Shown: in pieces, positions 36,218 through 55,838 of the stretch | Layout: each line of letters starts with the position of its first letter | Numbering within the stretch: position 1 is the stretch's first letter | NCBI GenBank assembly: GCA_963931865.1 | Contig: OZ007515.1 | Span: 746,501-810,500 of the forward strand | Length of the DNA stretch: 64,000 bases | Direction of reading: 5' to 3' | DNA from: Axinella damicornis | Lineage: Eukaryota; Porifera; Demospongiae; Axinellida; Axinellidae | The notes under the pieces: generated by a model | What the model saw: the letters and a program-made list of their open reading frames with translations, nothing else | Database searches by the model: none | Told to the model about the DNA's origin: nothing | Made by a program: the position numbers and the translations under genes

Positions 36218-37435
36218 ATGATGAATCACGTTCAGACCCCACCAGCCATCAGGCCACTGAGTGAGTATGAAGTTGATGAGAGGATGGGATTCATGGCATC
36301 TGAGCAACCCAGCAGGAAGCTTCCAGAGTACTACCATGAGTGGGAAGCCATTATTGACCAGCTACCTGGCCTTATCGAGAGCAAGGAAATTCGAAAAAAG
36401 GTGGACAATCTTCCTCTCCTTGAAGTTAGCCAAGTGAAATTGAAGACAAAAGCGGACTGGTGGAGGGCTTACATTGTAACAACTTTCATTGGCCAAGCTT
36501 ACATTTGGATGAACCAAGACGACACAGAAGTTAGTCAATCAGTTCCAAGATGCATTGCAATTCCATGGTGCAAGGTCTCAAATTATCTCGACATGCCACC
36601 TGTAGTCACCTACTCGACAGGCTGCCTCTACAACTGGGGACTCCATGACCCACAGAAGCCACCTAGCACTGACAATCTCTATCCCTTGATCACCTACACA
36701 GGGTTGAAAGATGAGCAGTGGTTCTACATTGTCCTACTCCTTACAGAGATAGCAGCTGCTCCAGGCATAAAATCTGTGGTTGAGGCATACCGTGCCATTG
36801 CAAGAAATGACAAGCAGAGTCTTGCAGAAAATCTGAAGACAGTAAAGTTGTCCATCGAGCAGATTATTGGGGTGCTGAAGTTGTATCACAATCCTGGACA
36901 TTGCCGTCCAAAACAGTTTTATCATCAAATAAGACGTTTTCAACGCGGAACAAATCAAACAGATGGCAAACACCCAGAGGGTTACCACCCAAACGGCTTG
37001 AAATACGAGGGAGTTGATCCACAGCCTGGGGCTTACAATGGAGCAAGTGCCGTCCAGTCATCAACCATCCCAGTTTTTGATATCTTCCTTGGGGTGGAAC
37101 ACAGCGGAGAGGAGCTGCGCTTTCTTCAAAAACAGCGCCAACACATGCCACCTCCACACCGTGAGCTTCTGGAAACACTCGAAAAGCAGCATTCAGTTCG
37201 GCAGTTTATCGAGCAGTCCAACGACCAAGAACTCATGCAAAGTTTTGATGACATCGTATCGACACTTCACCAGTTCCGGACAAGCCATATGAAACAGTTG
37301 GTGCAACGATTCATCCTGGAACAGATGGCTCCAGAAGAGAAGGCAGGTGCTACGGGCACTGCGGGAACTAAGCTCAAAGTTTTTCTGACCAAGGTCTGGG
37401 ACGATACCCCAAAGGTTAAATTTTCGTGTACGTAA
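36218..37435 (+). CDS. Indoleamine 2,3-dioxygenase-like heme enzyme, intronless
   Basis: One ORF of 405 aa starting at ATG 36218. IDO enzymes are cytosolic heme dioxygenases that open the indole ring of L-tryptophan, the first step of the kynurenine pathway. Visible hallmarks: LPLLEVS, DWWRAY, WFYIVLLLTEIAA (the helix lining the heme pocket), RPKQFYHQIRRF (substrate-Arg region), YNGASAVQSS (the GGSAxQSS loop) and FRTSHMKQL, giving proximal heme His357. The C-terminal GTAGTKLKVFLTKV matches the mobile GTGGT loop. The position of human Ser167 is Leu173 here, as judged by hand alignment. Vertebrate IDO genes are multi-exonic. This one is a single coding exon, but TTTTGCAG at 36126-36133 could end a 5' UTR intron. 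The substrate may not be Trp; invertebrate IDO-like proteins often have low Trp affinity. Confidence 0.93.
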   Translation: MMNHVQTPPAIRPLSEYEVDERMGFMASEQPSRKLPEYYHEWEAIIDQLPGLIESKEIRKKVDNLPLLEVSQVKLKTKADWWRAYIVTTFIGQAYIWMNQDDTEVSQSVPRCIAIPWCKVSNYLDMPPVVTYSTGCLYNWGLHDPQKPPSTDNLYPLITYTGLKDEQWFYIVLLLTEIAAAPGIKSVVEAYRAIARNDKQSLAENLKTVKLSIEQIIGVLKLYHNPGHCRPKQFYHQIRRFQRGTNQTDGKHPEGYHPNGLKYEGVDPQPGAYNGASAVQSSTIPVFDIFLGVEHSGEELRFLQKQRQHMPPPHRELLETLEKQHSVRQFIEQSNDQELMQSFDDIVSTLHQFRTSHMKQLVQRFILEQMAPEEKAGATGTAGTKLKVFLTKVWDDTPKVKFSCT

Positions 37436-37950
37436 ACTACATTTGCTTTAATGGTTCACTGGTTGATCCGTTCATGCAATTATGTGTGTAATCTAGTTCA
37501 TTTGCTTGTAATTGTATCCCCCAAAGCAGTGATGTCGTTCACTAGCACCCATTATTAACACAAAGCAATCCACAAGAAAACAAATTTTGTATGAATATCA
37601 GAAGTCCGGTCTGCATGTGACGTTGGGTTGGGGTGAGATGAGTGTGTTGTCAGGACTCATAGCACTCAGCTGATCTCTGGCCTGCATGGAAGGATTGAGT
37701 GAATCAGTATACCTGTCTTGTATAACTTTGTAAAACCTTGGGTGGGATTCCAGTATATCTCAGTAAACCATTCCAGTATAACTCAGTAAACCTTGGGTGA
37801 TTCTCATGCTCAGTAAACTTTGCAGTATAATTATCCCACTAAAGCTTCCAGTTGTAAGTCAGTAAACCTTGGGTGTGAGTTCCCAGTAAATCATGAGTCG
37901 TGAACATGGCTTGTGCAATTGAGGATATAGGAATATAGCCTCTAGTCTTG
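37436..37950. other. Intergenic, degenerate CAGTAAACCTTGGGTG repeats
   Basis: About 37720-37890 holds several imperfect copies of a repeat around CAGTAAACCTTGGGTG and CCAGTATA. No coding signal. Confidence 0.6.
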
Positions 37951-38284
37951 TAGTCTCGTGCCCAGACCCCACCCCTCGCGGGAAAGAGGGTCTGGCGACT
38001 TTGCGCAGAAGCCTCGGTCTTCATTAAAAATTCATACTTTTAGGCAGGAATTTCAGACTGCCAATGAAATCGTAGAGAATTCAATTTTGTCTTTACTAGG
38101 AGCGAGAAGTTGTAGAAAATTCAAATTTCTCTTGCAATTACGTATATCATTTCACGCGTAGGACTTCCGGTTCTGTCCGGTTTCAGGCGGTTAGCTGAGC
38201 TATGAATATTCAATGAAGACCGAGAATGTTGCTGAAAGTCACCAGACGGATATTCGTACACATTTCCGGCTGGGCACGAGACTA
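37951..38284. mobile_element. Foldback element of 334 bp
   Basis: TIRs of about 70 bp, TAGTCTCGTGCCCAGACC... to ...GGGCACGAGACTA. Inner stems GTCTGGCGACTTT/AAAGTCACCAGAC and CTCGGTCTTCATT/AATGAAGACCGAG. Perfect 9-bp target-site duplication ctagtcttg (37942-37950 and 38285-38293). No coding content seen. Confidence 0.9.
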
Positions 38285-38354
38285 CTAGTCTTGGGGTCAA
38301 CTAGCACATGAAACACTGTTAGCCCCTTGGTATGCACAACCACATATTAGACAT

Positions 38355-42338
<3,984 letters not shown>

Positions 42339-42519
42339 GCAAGCTGGATCAATGTAAACATCGCATCACATGTCCAGCCCCACCCCTTTGTGAGACCGGA
42401 AGACAGACCGGAAGAATAGCCCTTGTTGGTGCGCTCTTGAAAGAGCTAGCAGCAGTGCATCCTGCAGGCCTGATATCGGAAAGCAAGTAAGGTCCAGGGA
42501 CTAGCAATCTAGTTTCAGC
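42339..42519. promoter_or_regulatory. Bidirectional promoter, dipeptidase B / TMX3-like gene
   Basis: Only 181 bp separate the two start codons, so a shared promoter is likely. No individual motif is strong enough to name. Confidence 0.5.
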
Positions 42520-45500
42520 ATGTGCAGAAGAAGGTGCTTGTTTCTGTTTCTTCTGCTGTGGTTGGGTGTCCCAACGTGGACGGAGGAGGAGGAACAAGCT
42601 GACGGACAAGGTCAAAGTGCAAAGGAGACAGAAGGTGGGGCGGCAGAGGGCAACTCCTCGCAGTCACAGGGCGTTGAAGCTACTGATGCAAGAACTAGTG
42701 ACAGCACAGACTTGGATCAAGATGGGTCGGATCCTGAGTCCCATTCCCAGTCTGCTGGTCCAGGTTCCAGTCCACCGGAGGGTGTGGCATCCAAGAAGGA
42801 GGACCGTGAGATAGTGAGATTCATTCCCGAACTGTCACCAAAGTGAGGGACAATGGTAATAGTGTGTGGCCTGTCATGTCTGATATACGATGGGTCTCCT
42901 CCCCCTCCCACAGCATCATGGACCCCGGCCGGCTGTCCAATGGTTCTTGGTATATCATGGTGGGTATATCATGCCATGTGTTATGCACGGAGACATTTTC
43001 TGTTGTCAAGGAGTTGCTAAGAAACAGTGCAATAATATGTTTCATACCAAAATGCATTGCACCGTTGAGTTTCTGGGTGGATCTTGTTGCTGTACGTGCA
43101 TGTTGACCATCTAAGCTAATCACCTGTGTGAACGTGATGTATAACTCGGCCACTTACCTTACACATGAGATGGCACCCAGACAATGTAGTGTTGTTCCCA
43201 GGCCCTTACAGATAAGCTACAACACTCCAACTTTTGACTAGTGACATTGCCATGGTGATGTTGCCATGGTGATGTTACCATGCTGGGGTATGGTGGATGG
43301 TGCAGGCATGCCATCCTCTCATTGGGAGACCTTAAAAGGGCTTGGAGGTACCTAATTCTAGAGCGTAATGCAAGGGGTCTACTCGCTGTTTCTCCCTCCA
43401 GTTTTACGCCTCGTGGTGTGAGTACAGCCAGCAGGCAATGCCCCACTTCCTGGAGGTCTTCCAGCACATTGTGGATACTAACACATCGGGCGTCTACATC
43501 GGGAAGATCGACGTCACTAAACACGGGGGTGAGCATGATTGGATGATCACACGCTTCAGTAGGAAGACCCTATGTGTGTATAACTTGCATTGGGATCAAG
43601 ATCAATATCACGTGATTTGAATATTATCATGTGATTTAGGATACATGTCACATGATTATGATCAACATCACATGCATTAGGTGTGGTGTTCTCTAACACT
43701 GTTATGTGTATGTATCTTTATACAGCTGTGGCTAAGCACTTCAAAATCAAGGCCACACCCACATTTATCTTGTAAGTGCATTTGCTGAGATCACCCGTGC
43801 AGTAACAGATAGTGCACATTTTAAATCTGCAGCTTCCAGTTGGACACCCGTCATGAGTTCGATAGCGTTACAACTGCTGAGAACCTGAAGGATTTCATGA
43901 TCACATTATTAAGGTAATTTAAAGTTATCTTGCGCCTGGAGGTATGTTTTTCCCAAAATATGGCACATTTTGGAAACTGTTTTCTACCAATTGAGCCAAA
44001 ATTGGGGGAAACAGCACTCCTGTTCGGTAGGGTGACTCAAGTGCCGTTTCTGCCAAAATAATCTTATACTTAGAAGAAAACGTTGCATTTGGTACATGTA
44101 TGTGAATGAGATATGAAGCTGGGGATTGTGCCATTGTGGTCAGCATAAAAAGAGCTTTCAAATGATGTCATTAAAGTGACTTTTAATCTCGATCACATTT
44201 TTGTCAAAAATCGCACATGACCAAAGGCTATAATCCATGGTTTTTCATGATTTTGGGTCAAAATTCAACCACCAGCAAAAATGACGTCATTGGAATGCTC
44301 CGTTCATGCTGATCACAATGGTGCAAATCCCAGCTTCATATCTCCTTCCTAGCCCAAGATACCGAGCATATTAGTCTGCTATAACTTCTACACTCGTTCC
44401 CAGGCCTTCTACACCACCAGTGTTTGATTGCTTACTGTATTTTCGCATACTGTAAGCGATCAAACACTGGAGGTGTAGAAGGCCTGGGAATGAGCTCCAC
44501 AACCCGTGGTAGCTAGTGCAAACAAGACAAGACTTGATCTTGCTGGCTTCACTGTGTATCCTTGGTGTGCTGTCACTCACCAGGAGTGCTTATACCATCT
44601 CTGCCCCACACCTCCATCACTCCCTCCCTCCTCCCCGTGTGTGTTAAACTCTTCATTGGATGTACATGTACAAACCAATGAGAGGTGGAAACATCCAAGC
44701 TTGACTTGCCAGAGTGCTCTACAAAAACACTGCACAAGCACAGAAAAATTGAGCTGCATATATACAGCTAGCTACATGCTGCACTGAAAGAAAAGAAGCC
44801 AAAAAACACACACAAAAAGCGTACTAATTGCTTATGTTGGGCAGCCCCCGTGACCCTACCTCTACTGTTACATGTATCAGTTTAGCCTCATAACCTGCAT
44901 GCCCCTCCCTCCCTCCCTCCCTCCCTCCCTCCCTCCCTCCCTCCCTCAGGAGTGAGGTCTCCCAAGTGAACACCTCTCAGCAGCTGCTGGAACTCCAGAG
45001 GACTCATCCTGTGATATTCATTCTGGCTGACGAGGGAGAACTGGACCCTGACTGGAGAATAATATACATGAAATTAGCCAATGAGAAGATTCTGAGGGCA
45101 AGATACTTATACACAACCAACCCAGATGTTCTGAAGGTAAGATTTGGTCTCATTCCCAAACCACTGGGTATGAGGATCTGGAATGAGACTGGGTAAGGTT
45201 CTGTGTTGCTTGACTTAGACAGTGCTGCAAACACTGAGCTGAACATTTGTATACTCTGCAAATGATGATTCTCAAACCAATGCCTGATTCCTGTTCCGCA
45301 TTCTCATTCCGCATAGGAGTTCCATGTCCCCTCCTTCCCTGCCATTCTGGTGATCAAGAATGGAACAGCATACCCTTTCAAAGGTTTGTGGAGCCAGACC
45401 AGCCGTACTGATCACCGCCGACCACTAGGTCACAGACATGATCATATGCAAGTGGTGCAGGAAACTCTTAGCAGTGGGGGGGAGATAGTGAACGCCTTGG

Positions 45501-47090
45501 ACCTCAGAAGAACCCCGGGTTGTTTGCAAGCGATGATAAACCCTATCCTCAAGCTCCAGTCTGGTATCAGGAACGACTGGGACTGTCTTCTCAACTCTCA
45601 GTCTGCTAAAATGATGACTGTAATTCTTTGTTGTTCTTCAAATCTGCAGGTGCACTATCTGACTACACGCTCTCCCGCTGGTTGGCCCTAGAGAAGTCAG
45701 TGCTACTGTGTCCTTAGACTGAGAGTATGGGTGGTATTTTAGAGATTGAATCAGTACTTCAATTTCTCTGTTTCTCAGATTCACTGCATTTCCAACCGTC
45801 AGTGCCACGACAGTTCGTCCATATCTCAGACTCTCCTTAGGCAAGCCACTGTAACATGCTGAGATCTTTGTACCAGGTTGTGTGTACTTGAGTGTGCTGC
45901 GTTAATAGGATCCTTTCTGCTAACTCACAGCAGTTTTAGTGACGGGGTCATGAGAATTCCCACCTACGTTGAGTGCGTTGTCTTGACGCTTCTGGTGAAT
46001 AGTGGTTTACCGTTCTTAGCATGGTGCTAATTTGAGCATTCAGTTGACTGTAGGAAGATTGCCAACAATCAAACTACAGAACAGCTCCGTGGGGTAGCCT
46101 CGTTCCCAGGCCGTGTGGAGGCCTGGGAACGAGGTTAATCCATGAGGTGGCTGGTGGCCGAGTGGTTAAAGCATTGACTGCTTATAGGATATTTTCTTTC
46201 TCTCCTGGGAGTCTGCTTAGCTCTACCCTAATAATTAGCAGGTGTATTCTTTCACCAATAATTTATATCACATCCTTCAGAGGGGATGTAATTGGCTCCC
46301 ATCATTGCTGTTCTATTAACCCCTCCCCTCTCACCTCCCACTTCCAACCGACCTCACACACTCTCCCCCTCCAACTTCTGTGTCTGCAGGAAGGAAGCTT
46401 GGTGTGTTGGTAGTGGACGATGACCCTGCCAAGCGTAGAGTCGCACAGAGAAAGTAAGACAAGTCAACAGCGAAGGAAGACTCATTGGTTACCATGATGA
46501 CTTCTCTCCCCCAGGGCAATCGAGGTTGTGAGGAAGGTGGCAGAGAGTAGGAAACTGCACAAGTAAGTAGCTTGACAACCTGTAACTCCATTTCACTGTT
46601 TCAACCGTTGGTGAGAAAGTCCTCACCTCACCTCTCCTCTCCTCCTTCCCCCTCACCTCCCTCACTCTACCTCCACTCTACCCTCACTCCTCCTCTCCCT
46701 TCACTCCTCCTCTCCCCTCACTCACCCCCACCTCTCCTCTTCCCTCCCTTCACCTCCCACTCTCCCCTCCCCTCTCCTCCGGATCCCACTCTCCCTCTTC
46801 TCCCTTCACCTCCCACTCTCCCCTCCCCTCTCCTCCCACTCTCCCTCTTGTTCACTTTGTCTCCCTTCCCCTTTCTCTCTCTTTGTCAGATCATATCAGT
46901 TTATCTTGCTTGAGAGTGTTGAGACTGGAGAGTTGATAACCCAGAGGTGAGCATCCACACAAGTGGCATTCTCAGCTCTATCTGAATCCAATCTCCCCCT
47001 CCAGTGGTTTGGAACTGCCAGCGCTCTTTGTCTTTGAACACTACACTGGCTACTACTACCCCTACAAGGTACAGTACTCAGTGATGCAGC

Positions 47091-47125
<35 letters not shown>

Positions 47126-48137
47126 TGGGTGTTCACTCCATACTCAGCAACCCCCCCCTGGGTGTTTACCCAATGGAGAGTGTTCCACTCAATGTACTCC
47201 ATACTTGGTAGTTAAGTAACCTCCTTGGGCATTCTTGTTAATGGATCGAACCCCCCTGGGTGTTTACTCCATACTTGGTAATGGATGGAACCCCCCCCCC
47301 CCTGGGTGTTTGCTCCATACTTGGTAATGGATGGAACCCCCCCCCCCCCCCCCCGGGTGTTTGCTCCATTCATTATACAGTGAAATCGTTTGATCCCTAG
47401 CCCAGCGAGGATGAGAAGGGGATGACAGAAAAATCCGTCATCTCTTTCTTCAATGATGTACTTCATAGCAAAGTTCAGGTGAGTATTAAAACAAGCAGTT
47501 ACATGCCGAAGTGACAGCTGCTAGTTTATTCTTGTCCCCTCCCCCAACAGCCCCAGGGCGGCCCCTCATTCTACTACATGCTGCTCAGGGTCAGTACCTC
47601 ATAATTTTGTCAGCAATTGCATTGATATTTGACTGTGGAATTCTCTTCATTCCTATACAGATACGGAACAGAGTCTACGCCATAGTGCAGGTACGAGTAC
47701 GATAGACACTTCATGACATAGCTGGTTGTAGTCTCGTTCCCAGGCCATTTATCCAGCGCGTGTATCACTGGGTCTGGGACCGAGACTTAGCTGGTTGATA
47801 TCCCTTCTCTCCCTCCCATGCACCACCCTCCCTCCCTCCCTCCCTCCCCAACCCATAGACGATGATCACCCATCGCCCAATTATAAGTGGAGTCGCCGTC
47901 TTGTCTCTACTAGGAATGATTTTGTTCTACATCACAATCTACTGCAGTCGGAGCCCCAAGAAGCAGCAGGCCCGCCTCAGGGCGATTCGAAAGAGACAGA
48001 AGGCAATCAAGCCACAGAGAGACAGCTGTAACTCAGTAAGGCAGAGGCACAGGGAGGAGCAGGAGGATGAATCAACAACTGGCAGCGCTAGCGAGTCTGC
48101 AAGCTATAGTGAAACAGAATCTCGAAAAGACAAATAG
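42520..48137 (+). CDS. TMX3-like ER transmembrane thioredoxin-fold protein with a CxxS active site
   Basis: Seventeen exons: 42520-42842, 42914-42959, 43402-43528, 43726-43771, 43833-43913, 44950-45136, 45317-45383, 45650-45695, 45779-45840, 46390-46453, 46515-46562, 46890-46946, 47005-47068, 47401-47478, 47551-47589, 47661-47690, 47859-48137; 547 aa. Signal peptide at 1-20, then an acidic low-complexity segment to about 105. The first thioredoxin fold (FYASWCEYSQQAMP, KIDVTK, IKATPTFIL) has C129-E-Y-S132 instead of CGHC, so it can hold a mixed disulfide but should not oxidise substrates like a full CxxC. Further thioredoxin-like folds follow, then a membrane segment (about 463-486) and a basic cytosolic tail ending RKDK, possibly an ER-retrieval signal. 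The closest family I recognise is TMX3, with moderate certainty. Intron 9 uses a GC donor (TTAG before GCAAGC at 45841). Confidence 0.85.
43925..44595. repeat. Long dispersed repeat, copy A, in the TMX3-like gene intron 5
   Basis: Matches 59395-59955 over most of its length (AGGGTGACT, GTGATCAGCATAAAAAGAGC, AATCCATGGTTTTTCATGAT, CACCAGCAAAAATGAC). Both copies contain a foldback hairpin at the same place (44394-44492 here). A third partial copy is at about 60480-60610. Confidence 0.85.
44394..44492. mobile_element. Foldback hairpin inside dispersed repeat copy A
   Basis: ACTCGTTCCCAGGCCTTCTAC to its complement ending CCTGGGAATGAG, with CGCATACTGTAAGCG near the loop. It is present in both copies of the host repeat, so it was there before they dispersed. 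Confidence 0.75.
44903..44948. repeat. (CCCT)n tract forming the acceptor of TMX3-like exon 6
   Basis: CCCTCCCT... runs directly into CAG at 44947-44949, so the microsatellite is the polypyrimidine tract. Confidence 0.9.
45145..45191. mobile_element. Foldback MITE at a 5' splice site
   Basis: TGGTCTCATTCCCA to GGAATGAGACTG. The duplicated target is ggtaagatt (45136-45144) and ggtaaggtt (45192-45200), i.e. the donor of TMX3-like exon 6 itself was duplicated. Confidence 0.75.
46095..46137. mobile_element. Foldback MITE in TMX3-like intron 9
   Basis: TAGCCTCGTTCCCAGGCC to CGAGGTTA, in the GC-AG intron. Flanks are only weakly similar. Confidence 0.7.
46142..46300 (+). mobile_element. tRNA-derived SINE candidate
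   Basis: GGTGGCCGAGTGGTTAAAGC resembles a tRNA Ser/Leu D-arm with an A-box (TGGCCGAGTGG). The downstream body matches 35694-35815. The B-box is not clear, so this is tentative. Confidence 0.5.
46620..46885. repeat. CT-rich low-complexity tract in TMX3-like intron 11
   Basis: Pyrimidine-rich (CTCACCTCCCACTCTCCCC-like), leading to the TTTGTCAG acceptor of exon 12. Confidence 0.8.
47095..47354. repeat. Poly-C interrupted minisatellite in TMX3-like intron 13
   Basis: Repeats of CCTGGGTGTTTRCTCCATACT separated by C runs of 6 to about 30 bases, about five copies. Confidence 0.85.
47729..47788. mobile_element. Foldback MITE in TMX3-like intron 16
   Basis: TAGTCTCGTTCCCAGGCC to CCGAGACTT, 60 bp, with perfect target-site duplication agctggttg (47720-47728 and 47789-47797). 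Confidence 0.9.
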
Positions 48138-48565
48138 CAGCCAATTATAAGTTTTTATTGTGTATTTTCTTGACCACTGCTGGCAGGTCTATTAATATCA
48201 TTTCCTCTGCTGATCAGACGTGATCGAATTGAAATTTTAACCTGATCAAAATAGTTTTTTCTGTCTTGCATGTTGTTCTCCCCTCCCAGCTCTGAGTATG
48301 TGCCACCAGCAGTGTGTTTCACCTTGTACATCCCGGATCCACGTATACCTGCACCCCAGCCACCTTGGTAAGAACAGCACAGCAATCAGCACGCCAGTTG
48401 AATCGTGGGTCATCGGAGAATTGCGAGAGTTCCTGTGCTAAACCAATAATGACAGCTAGTGTAGGACAGAAAATTTGTCTTCCACAGTCACCCTGCACAT
48501 CATTACTGATCGTGGTCAGAGTAAAGAGAAGTGGTGAGAGATTGAGTGCAATACACAGCTGCATG
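48138..48565. other. Tail-to-tail interval between TMX3-like gene and LARS2
   Basis: Probably the two 3' UTRs. A minus-strand open frame (48319-48579) is not recognisable, and part of it would be LARS2 3' UTR. Confidence 0.5.
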
Positions 48566-54874
<6,309 letters not shown>

Positions 54875-54989
54875 CCTGCACACGTGTGGTATACATGGGG
54901 AAGACCCTGTAATTAGAGGTACTTGTACCGGTGCACCACATGCGATCCTCAAGAATAAAGAAAAGCTGAGTAGCGGCAGCTGAGGCAGG
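54875..54989. promoter_or_regulatory. Bidirectional promoter, LARS2 / NDC1
   Basis: The two start codons are 115 bp apart on opposite strands, so the core promoters must overlap. No TATA box is evident. Confidence 0.6.
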
Positions 54990-55774
54990 ATGCTTTGGTT
55001 TACTGAAGTGGTGAGTAGTTGGCCAAATTTTGTCTGCTATGCTGTGCAAATCCTACTCATGAGACTCCAATTGGTGCTCATGATTTCCCCTGTAGGCCTT
55101 CAGATGGCGGACAGCAGCCAGCACAGTGTGGCTGCTGGTGCTGGCGTTCCCCTCCTTGCTGGTGTTCCAGTGCCTGACTGCATGCACACCTCTGCACCCT
55201 CTCACATGGATCGCAGGTACACGAGCTCTAGTCTCGCAGGGCTCTTGGATCAGCTGGTGTAGTGTACGGCAGATGCAAGGGGAGGTCACGCCAATAAGCA
55301 CCACAGTCACAGCTGCGACCGCGCTCGGTCAACCCGTATACTAAGGAAGTGGTGGAGTCGCTACGCATTCTTCCGTATACTATCGCAAAGTCAACGGTCA
55401 AGCAGTGCAAAAGAGTGCGGTCAAAGTTTTGACCCGCGGTCGCAGCTGTGACTGCGGAGTCTATTGGCGTGACCTCCCCTTGAGATGTTGGTGGTTGCGT
55501 TTGAAGTATTGAGTGTACATGTTGTATACATAGTTTCTGTGTAGCTCCACTGACAAGATATTGCCACTGTGCACTGCAAGAACACAGTTGAGGTGTTGAT
55601 GCGACGATGTATGGAAAACCAGATTTTCAAATTCAGTTATATACTCTGCTTTATGTATTACTGGATGTATATGTATGTAGTGCCAGCAGTTCGATGGTGT
55701 GTCAAGCTGCCTTCACCTCTCACTCATTCACACCCACACCCCCACACATATGCATGCATACACATGTGCTCACA

Positions 55775-55838
<64 letters not shown>

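Noticed and set aside
37720..37890. Telomere-like or origin repeats (AACCTTGGGTG)
   Set aside because: Copies are irregular and not telomeric; only a degenerate local repeat.
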